Of a DNA stretch of 63,126 nt, positions 59,262 to 63,126 are shown in pieces. The position numbers and the translations under genes are program-made. The DNA is from Rhodovulum sp. PH10 (GTDB lineage Bacteria; Pseudomonadota; Alphaproteobacteria; Rhizobiales; Xanthobacteraceae): the NCBI RefSeq assembly GCF_000293785.1, contig NZ_AKZI01000113.1, positions 1-63,126 of the forward strand, in the 5' to 3' direction. Each line of letters starts with the position of its first letter. The first letter of the stretch is position 1. A model generated the notes under the pieces. That model had not been told where the DNA came from. It saw nothing but the letters and a program-made list of their open reading frames with translations, and ran no database searches.

Positions 59262-59590
59262 GGGTCCCTCCGGCCGGTTTTTCGGATAGCGAAAATTTTT
59301 TCGCATCTATGAGCGGAAGCTAGAGAGGCCCCAGGAGCGTGTCAACGACGGCACGGATGCCGCCGACGCGGAGCAGCCCGGCGATAAATGCAGGCATAAC
59401 GGGAGGGAATTTCACTCGGCAGCCGGTCGCTGCAGCGCAGCAATAACCCGATCGGATCGGGGCTTCGGAGAGTTACGGACATTCTCCGAAACCCTCGCCG
59501 ACGACCGATTCTGTCGACCACGCATCGCCTCTTGGCACGTCGGGCGAGACCGCTTACCTCGGTCCGGGACAGCATGCACAAGGGATGCCG
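59262..59590. other. Divergent intergenic region
   Basis: A 329-base gap between the divergent IclR gene and the hydrolase gene at 59591. It holds an AT-rich palindrome near the IclR end and otherwise GC-rich sequence without repeats. Confidence 0.45.
59289..59304. promoter_or_regulatory. AT-rich palindrome, candidate IclR operator
   Basis: GCGAAAA-TT-TTTTCGC forms a perfect inverted repeat with seven-base arms, within a longer loosely symmetric ATAGCG...CGCATCTAT. IclR-type operators are short AT-rich palindromes of this kind. It overlaps where the IclR promoter should be, so autoregulation is likely. Confidence 0.6.
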
Positions 59591-60505
59591 ATGGCCGCCG
59601 ACCTCGTCTTCGACAAGAGCTTCGATCTCGCGCCGGGACGGGCCGAGGAGGTGTATCCGGGGGTTCGCCGGCTTTTGTGTGACAATCCCGGACCGTTCAC
59701 CTGGAAGGGCACGGTGAGCTACGTGCTCGGCCGCGGGCGGGTGGCGATCGTCGATCCGGGGCCGGACGACGAGCGGCACGTTTCGGCGCTGCTCGATTCG
59801 GTGCGCGGCGAGACGGTGACCCACGTGCTGGTCACCCACACGCATCGCGACCATTCACCGGCGGCGGCGCGAATCAAGGCGGCGACCGGCGCCGAGATCT
59901 TGGCGGAAGGGCCGCACCGGCCGGCGCGGCCCTTGAATGTCGGCGAGGCGCCGCGGCTCGAGGCCTCGAACGACGTCGATTTCCGGCCCGACCGGACGCT
60001 CGTGGACGGCGAGACGGTCGAGGCCGGCGGCTTCGTGATCGAGGCGGTGGCGACCCCCGGCCACACGGCGAATCACCTGGCCTTCGCGCTGCGCGGCACC
60101 GAGGTGCTGCTGGTCGGCGACCACGTGATGGCGTGGGCGACCTCGGTGGTGGCGCCGCCCGACGGCGCGATGAGCGACTACATGGCCTCGCTCGAGAAGC
60201 TCGCCGCGCGCGACGAGCAAATCTATCTGCCCGGCCACGGCGGCGCGGTGCGCGACGCCAAAAACTTCGTCGGCGGCTATATCGAGCACCGGCGTGGCCG
60301 CGAGGCGTCGATTCTCGGCCGGCTGCGCAAGGGCGCGGCCGACATCCCGACGCTGGTGCGGGCGATCTATATCGGCCTCGATCCGCGCCTGGTCGGGGCC
60401 GCCGGCCTGTCGGTGCTCGCCCATCTCGAGGATTTGGTCGGGCGTGGCGTGGTCGCGACCGACGACGGCGTGCCGTCGGCCGCCGGCACCTATCGCCTCG
60501 CCTGA
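59591..60505 (+). CDS. Metallo-beta-lactamase-fold hydrolase (LACTB2-like)
   Basis: A 304-residue MBL-fold protein. The metal site reads LVTHTHRDHSPAAAR, with later His in ATPGHTANH, the Asp in LVGDHVMAW and His in YLPGHGGAV. A C-terminal winged-helix-like part (RKGAADIPTLVRAIYIGLDP) matches the LACTB2 type, where RNA endonuclease or thioesterase roles are known. An ATG two codons upstream is also possible, but the second ATG is better placed after AAGGG. Its 3' end overlaps the DUF1499 gene by 16 bases in convergence. Confidence 0.88.
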   Translation: MAADLVFDKSFDLAPGRAEEVYPGVRRLLCDNPGPFTWKGTVSYVLGRGRVAIVDPGPDDERHVSALLDSVRGETVTHVLVTHTHRDHSPAAARIKAATGAEILAEGPHRPARPLNVGEAPRLEASNDVDFRPDRTLVDGETVEAGGFVIEAVATPGHTANHLAFALRGTEVLLVGDHVMAWATSVVAPPDGAMSDYMASLEKLAARDEQIYLPGHGGAVRDAKNFVGGYIEHRRGREASILGRLRKGAADIPTLVRAIYIGLDPRLVGAAGLSVLAHLEDLVGRGVVATDDGVPSAAGTYRLA

Positions 60506-61320
60506 CCGCGCCGGGCCGGCTCCGCCGGTTTCGGCGGCGGCTCCGGCTTGATGCCGGCGGCGAGCGTGTCGAGGTCCTCGAGGAAGTGCGTCACGCGCGC
60601 GGCGTTGATGCCGAGGTCGCGGTCGCCGTAGCGGGACGAGGAGCGCATGTCGACCCGCGTGCCGGCGCCGATCGCGCGGAAGCGTAGCGCCACGTCGTCA
60701 CGGAACGTCATCACCGGGGTGAGCGCCACCGCCTCGATGAAGCCGTCGCGCCGCATGGTCACCGGCGGACGGGCGTTCACCACCTTCCATTTGCGCTTCT
60801 CGACCAGCTTCAGCGCCGCGCGATAGACCGCCTCGGGCGGGGCGTCGAGCATCAGGGGCTCGATGTCGGGATAGGCGCTGCGTTGCAACTCGGCGGCATA
60901 GAGGCCGGCATACATCACCGGATTGGCGGCGCGGGTGCGCAGCTGCGCGATCGCCTCGTAGCGCGGCGGATCGAGCGCGTCGGTGGTGATGTCGGTGATC
61001 GGCGGCAGCTTCCAGGTGGTCGCGGCGAGATAGGCGGGATAGGCGAGGATCACGAGCCCGAGCGCGATCGCCGACACCGCCCGCCCGAAGCCGGAGGCGC
61101 CGGTGTGCCAGATCACCGCGAAGGCGAGCAAGGCGACCAGGATGCCGAGCACCGAGAGGGCGAGGCCGGCGCCGAGCGTCACCACCACCGGCACGGTGTC
61201 GAGCAGGCCGGCGCGGGCGATCACGATCGCCAGGAGCACGACGGCGAGCGAGAACAACACCAGCCGCTGCGACCACAGCGCGAGACGGGAGGGCGGCTCC
61301 TCGGCGATCCGGCGGCGCAT
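60490..61320 (-). CDS. DUF1499 family membrane protein
   Basis: A 276-residue membrane protein. Three hydrophobic segments in the first 115 residues (SLAVVLLAIVIARAGLLDTV and the next two) anchor it. The soluble part is DUF1499: a NPVMYAGLYAAELQRS region, ITDITTDALDPPRYEA, then RDDVALRFRAIGAGTRVDMR and SSSRYGDRDLGINAARVTHF. The function of the family is not known. The ATG at 61320 (MRRRIAEEPP) follows AAAGG. It is divergent from the aminotransferase gene. Confidence 0.88.
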   Translation of the reverse strand: MRRRIAEEPPSRLALWSQRLVLFSLAVVLLAIVIARAGLLDTVPVVVTLGAGLALSVLGILVALLAFAVIWHTGASGFGRAVSAIALGLVILAYPAYLAATTWKLPPITDITTDALDPPRYEAIAQLRTRAANPVMYAGLYAAELQRSAYPDIEPLMLDAPPEAVYRAALKLVEKRKWKVVNARPPVTMRRDGFIEAVALTPVMTFRDDVALRFRAIGAGTRVDMRSSSRYGDRDLGINAARVTHFLEDLDTLAAGIKPEPPPKPAEPARRGQARR

Positions 61321-61530
61321 GTCGACCTTTCCGTGCGGCGGCTCGATCGCCGTGCGGCGCCACCGATAGTGCGAAGCGCCGTGGCTGGCAACGGCGGTTC
61401 TCGCGCGATCGATCCGGTGGTTGCCGCGCACCGCGAACGGGTCGCCCCGCGTGCCGAGCGGGCGTGCGATAGCGGCCGCATTGGCGTATGGTCGAGGCCC
61501 GTTCCGCCCGCCTTTTCGAAAGTTTCAGCA

Positions 61531-62904
61531 ATGACCGTTTCCGGAAATCAGGCCGTTCGCGACATCGAGACACTCGTTCACCCCTACACTGATCTCGCCA
61601 CCCACAGAGACACCGGGCCGCTGCTGCTCGAGCGCGGGCAGGGCGTGTTCGTCTACGACACCGCGGGCAAGGATTACATCGAGGGCATGGCCGGCCTGTG
61701 GTGCCTGTCGCTCGGCCACGGCAACGAGGAGCTGATCGAGGCGGCGACCACGCAGATGCGCCGGCTCTCCTTCGCGCATCTGTTCAACGGCAAGAGCCAC
61801 GATCCGGCGATCGAGCTGGCCGAGACTCTCAAGGCGATGGCGCCGGTGCCGACCTCGAAGGTCTTTTTCTGCAACTCCGGATCCGAGGCCAACGACACCC
61901 AGGTCAAGCTGGTGCGCTACATGAACAACGCGCTCGGCCGCCCGCAGAAGAAGAAGATCGTTGCGCGCGAAAAGGCCTATCACGGGGTGACGGTGGCCTC
62001 CGCCTCGCTCACCGGCCTGCCGGCCAATCACGCCGATTTCGACCTGCCGATTCCCGGCATCCTGCACACCGGCTGCCCCTATCATTATCGCATGGCGCAG
62101 GAGGGCGAGACCGAGGAGGAGTTCTCCACCCGGCTCGCCGCCGAGCTGGAAGCGCTGATCGAGCGCGAAGGGCCGGAGACGGTCGCCGCCTTCATCGCCG
62201 AGCCGGTGATGGGGGCCGGTGGGGTGGTGGTGCCGCCCGCCGGCTATTTCCCGAAGATCCAGGCGGTGTGCGACAAGTACGACCTCTACGTGATCTCCGA
62301 CGAGGTGATTTGTGGGTTCGGGCGGCTCGGAAAAATGTTCGGCTGCGAGGTGCTCGGCTTCCGGCCCGATTCGCTGTCGGTCGCCAAGGCACTGTCGTCG
62401 GCCTATCTGCCGATCGCCGCGGTGACGGTGCCGGAGACGATGTACGACGCCATGCTCGACGAGAGCCGAAAGCTCGGCTCGTTCGCGCATGGCTGGACCT
62501 ATTCCGGCCATCCGGTGGCGGCCGCGGTGGCGCTCAAGACCCTCGAAATCTATCAGCGCGACAAGATCGTCGAGCAGGTGCAGGCCAAGATCCCGCAGTT
62601 CCGGCAGCACCTCGCGCAATGCGCCGAGCATGTGCTGGTCGGGCAGGCGCGGGGCGTCGGGCTGGTCGCCGGGCTCGAGCTGGTCGCCGACAAGGCGACC
62701 AAGCGGGCGTTCGAGCCGTCGAAAGGGGTCGCGGCGCGCTGCGTGCGGTTCGCCGAGGAGGAGGGCTTGATCGTGCGCGCGCTGTCGAACGACACCGTGT
62801 CGGTCTGCCCGCCGCTGATCATTTCGCCCGAGGAGATCGACGAGCTTTTTGCGCGCCTCGGCCGTGCGCTCGACCGCACGCTCGCCTGGGTGCGGCAGGG
62901 CTGA
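61531..62904 (+). CDS. Class III pyridoxal-phosphate aminotransferase
   Basis: A 457-residue omega-aminotransferase-type enzyme. The PLP-binding Lys is Lys286 in SVAKALSSAYLPI, with the cofactor Asp in VISDEVICGFGRLGKMFG, and the substrate region FCNSGSEANDTQVKL is typical. The opening THRDTGPLLLERGQGVFVYD belongs to the putrescine/beta-alanine/taurine:pyruvate transaminase subgroup. The exact amine substrate is not clear. Its ATG is well placed after GAAAGTTTCAGCA. It is the last gene in the window. Confidence 0.93.
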   Translation: MTVSGNQAVRDIETLVHPYTDLATHRDTGPLLLERGQGVFVYDTAGKDYIEGMAGLWCLSLGHGNEELIEAATTQMRRLSFAHLFNGKSHDPAIELAETLKAMAPVPTSKVFFCNSGSEANDTQVKLVRYMNNALGRPQKKKIVAREKAYHGVTVASASLTGLPANHADFDLPIPGILHTGCPYHYRMAQEGETEEEFSTRLAAELEALIEREGPETVAAFIAEPVMGAGGVVVPPAGYFPKIQAVCDKYDLYVISDEVICGFGRLGKMFGCEVLGFRPDSLSVAKALSSAYLPIAAVTVPETMYDAMLDESRKLGSFAHGWTYSGHPVAAAVALKTLEIYQRDKIVEQVQAKIPQFRQHLAQCAEHVLVGQARGVGLVAGLELVADKATKRAFEPSKGVAARCVRFAEEEGLIVRALSNDTVSVCPPLIISPEEIDELFARLGRALDRTLAWVRQG

Positions 62905-63026
62905 AGCGCCTTCGCCGGTGCCGGGCGCGTTCCACGGCCGTTCGGTTCGTGCTCGGGAGATGCCACGCGTGCAGCGCTGCTCCCTCTTCCCGCAAGCGCT
63001 ACGGCATGCACACGAGGGCAAAAAAC

Positions 63027-63060
63027 GTGGGATTTCGATGAGAGTGGGATTTCGCTGAGA
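63027..63060 (+). repeat. 17-bp tandem duplication
   Basis: GTGGGATTTCGATGAGA (63027-63043) is followed at once by GTGGGATTTCGCTGAGA (63044-63060), a single-mismatch tandem copy in the gap after the aminotransferase gene. Confidence 0.85.
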
Positions 63061-63087
63061 AAGGTGGAGCTCGCCAGGACCTCCGCC

Positions 63088-63119
63088 GTCATCGCCGGGC
63101 TTCGACCCGGCGATCCATC
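63088..63119 (+). repeat. Palindromic dispersed-type repeat at window end
   Basis: GTC, then ATCGCCGGG (63091-63099), a six-base loop and the exact complement CCCGGCGAT (63106-63114), then CCATC. Elements of this CGCCGGG-loop-CCCGGCG form are common between genes in Hyphomicrobiales genomes. Confidence 0.7.
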
Positions 63120-63126
63120 AAACCGA

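Overview
The window is very GC-rich DNA from an alphaproteobacterium, most likely a member of the Hyphomicrobiales (Rhizobiales). The order ccmI-ccmE-ccmF-ccmH, degP, response regulator, kinase, glnE is one I recall from rhizobia (cycHJKL-degP-...-glnE), and DUF992, DUF1499, PdhS/PleC-type kinase and FeuPQ-like genes fit the same group. The strong codon bias makes long open frames on the wrong strand common, including antisense frames over 1,600 codons. No tRNA, rRNA, CRISPR array, integrase or transposase was found.

1-20 kb: a gene-transfer-agent (GTA)-like cluster on the + strand. It has small and large terminase, head-tail connector and adaptor, DUF3168 tail terminator-like protein, major tail protein, gp10, a tail chaperone, tape measure, gp12-gp15, a DUF2793/C1q-like fibre protein, and a membrane-anchored lysozyme-like endolysin followed by a holin. 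Two blocks on the minus strand interrupt it. A secreted trypsin-like protease sits where portal, prohead protease and capsid genes would be expected, and none of those three is in the window. A DUF992 protein plus two chemoreceptors (one a soluble globin-coupled sensor) separate the major tail gene from gp10. The cluster therefore encodes tail and lysis functions but no shell.

20-26.5 kb: a PepSY lipoprotein, a FeuP/FeuQ-like two-component pair, two small unknown genes of lower GC, a glycine-zipper lipoprotein and a 483-residue protein of unknown role. An intergenic stretch with two kinds of short tandem repeat follows.

26.5-43 kb: the cytochrome c maturation genes ccmI, ccmE, ccmF and ccmH, with a RelE/HigB-like toxin and Xre antitoxin inserted on the opposite strand between ccmF and ccmH. 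Then come a large exported protein, CorA, an array of 32-bp palindromic repeats, a DegP/Do protease, an OmpR-type regulator with its kinase, and glnE.

43-49 kb: an accessory stretch between glnE and pepN. It holds a RES-Xre toxin-antitoxin pair with a clear operator palindrome, a LysR regulator divergent from an MFS transporter, a metallo-beta-lactamase-fold hydrolase and a HAD-like protein with altered motifs.

49-63 kb: aminopeptidase N, a PleC-like PAS kinase, an aldo/keto reductase, a small-molecule uptake and catabolism group on the minus strand (IclR regulator, DapA-family aldolase/lyase, MFS transporter), a second metallo-beta-lactamase-fold protein, a DUF1499 membrane protein and a class III aminotransferase. 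The window ends in a palindromic dispersed-type repeat.
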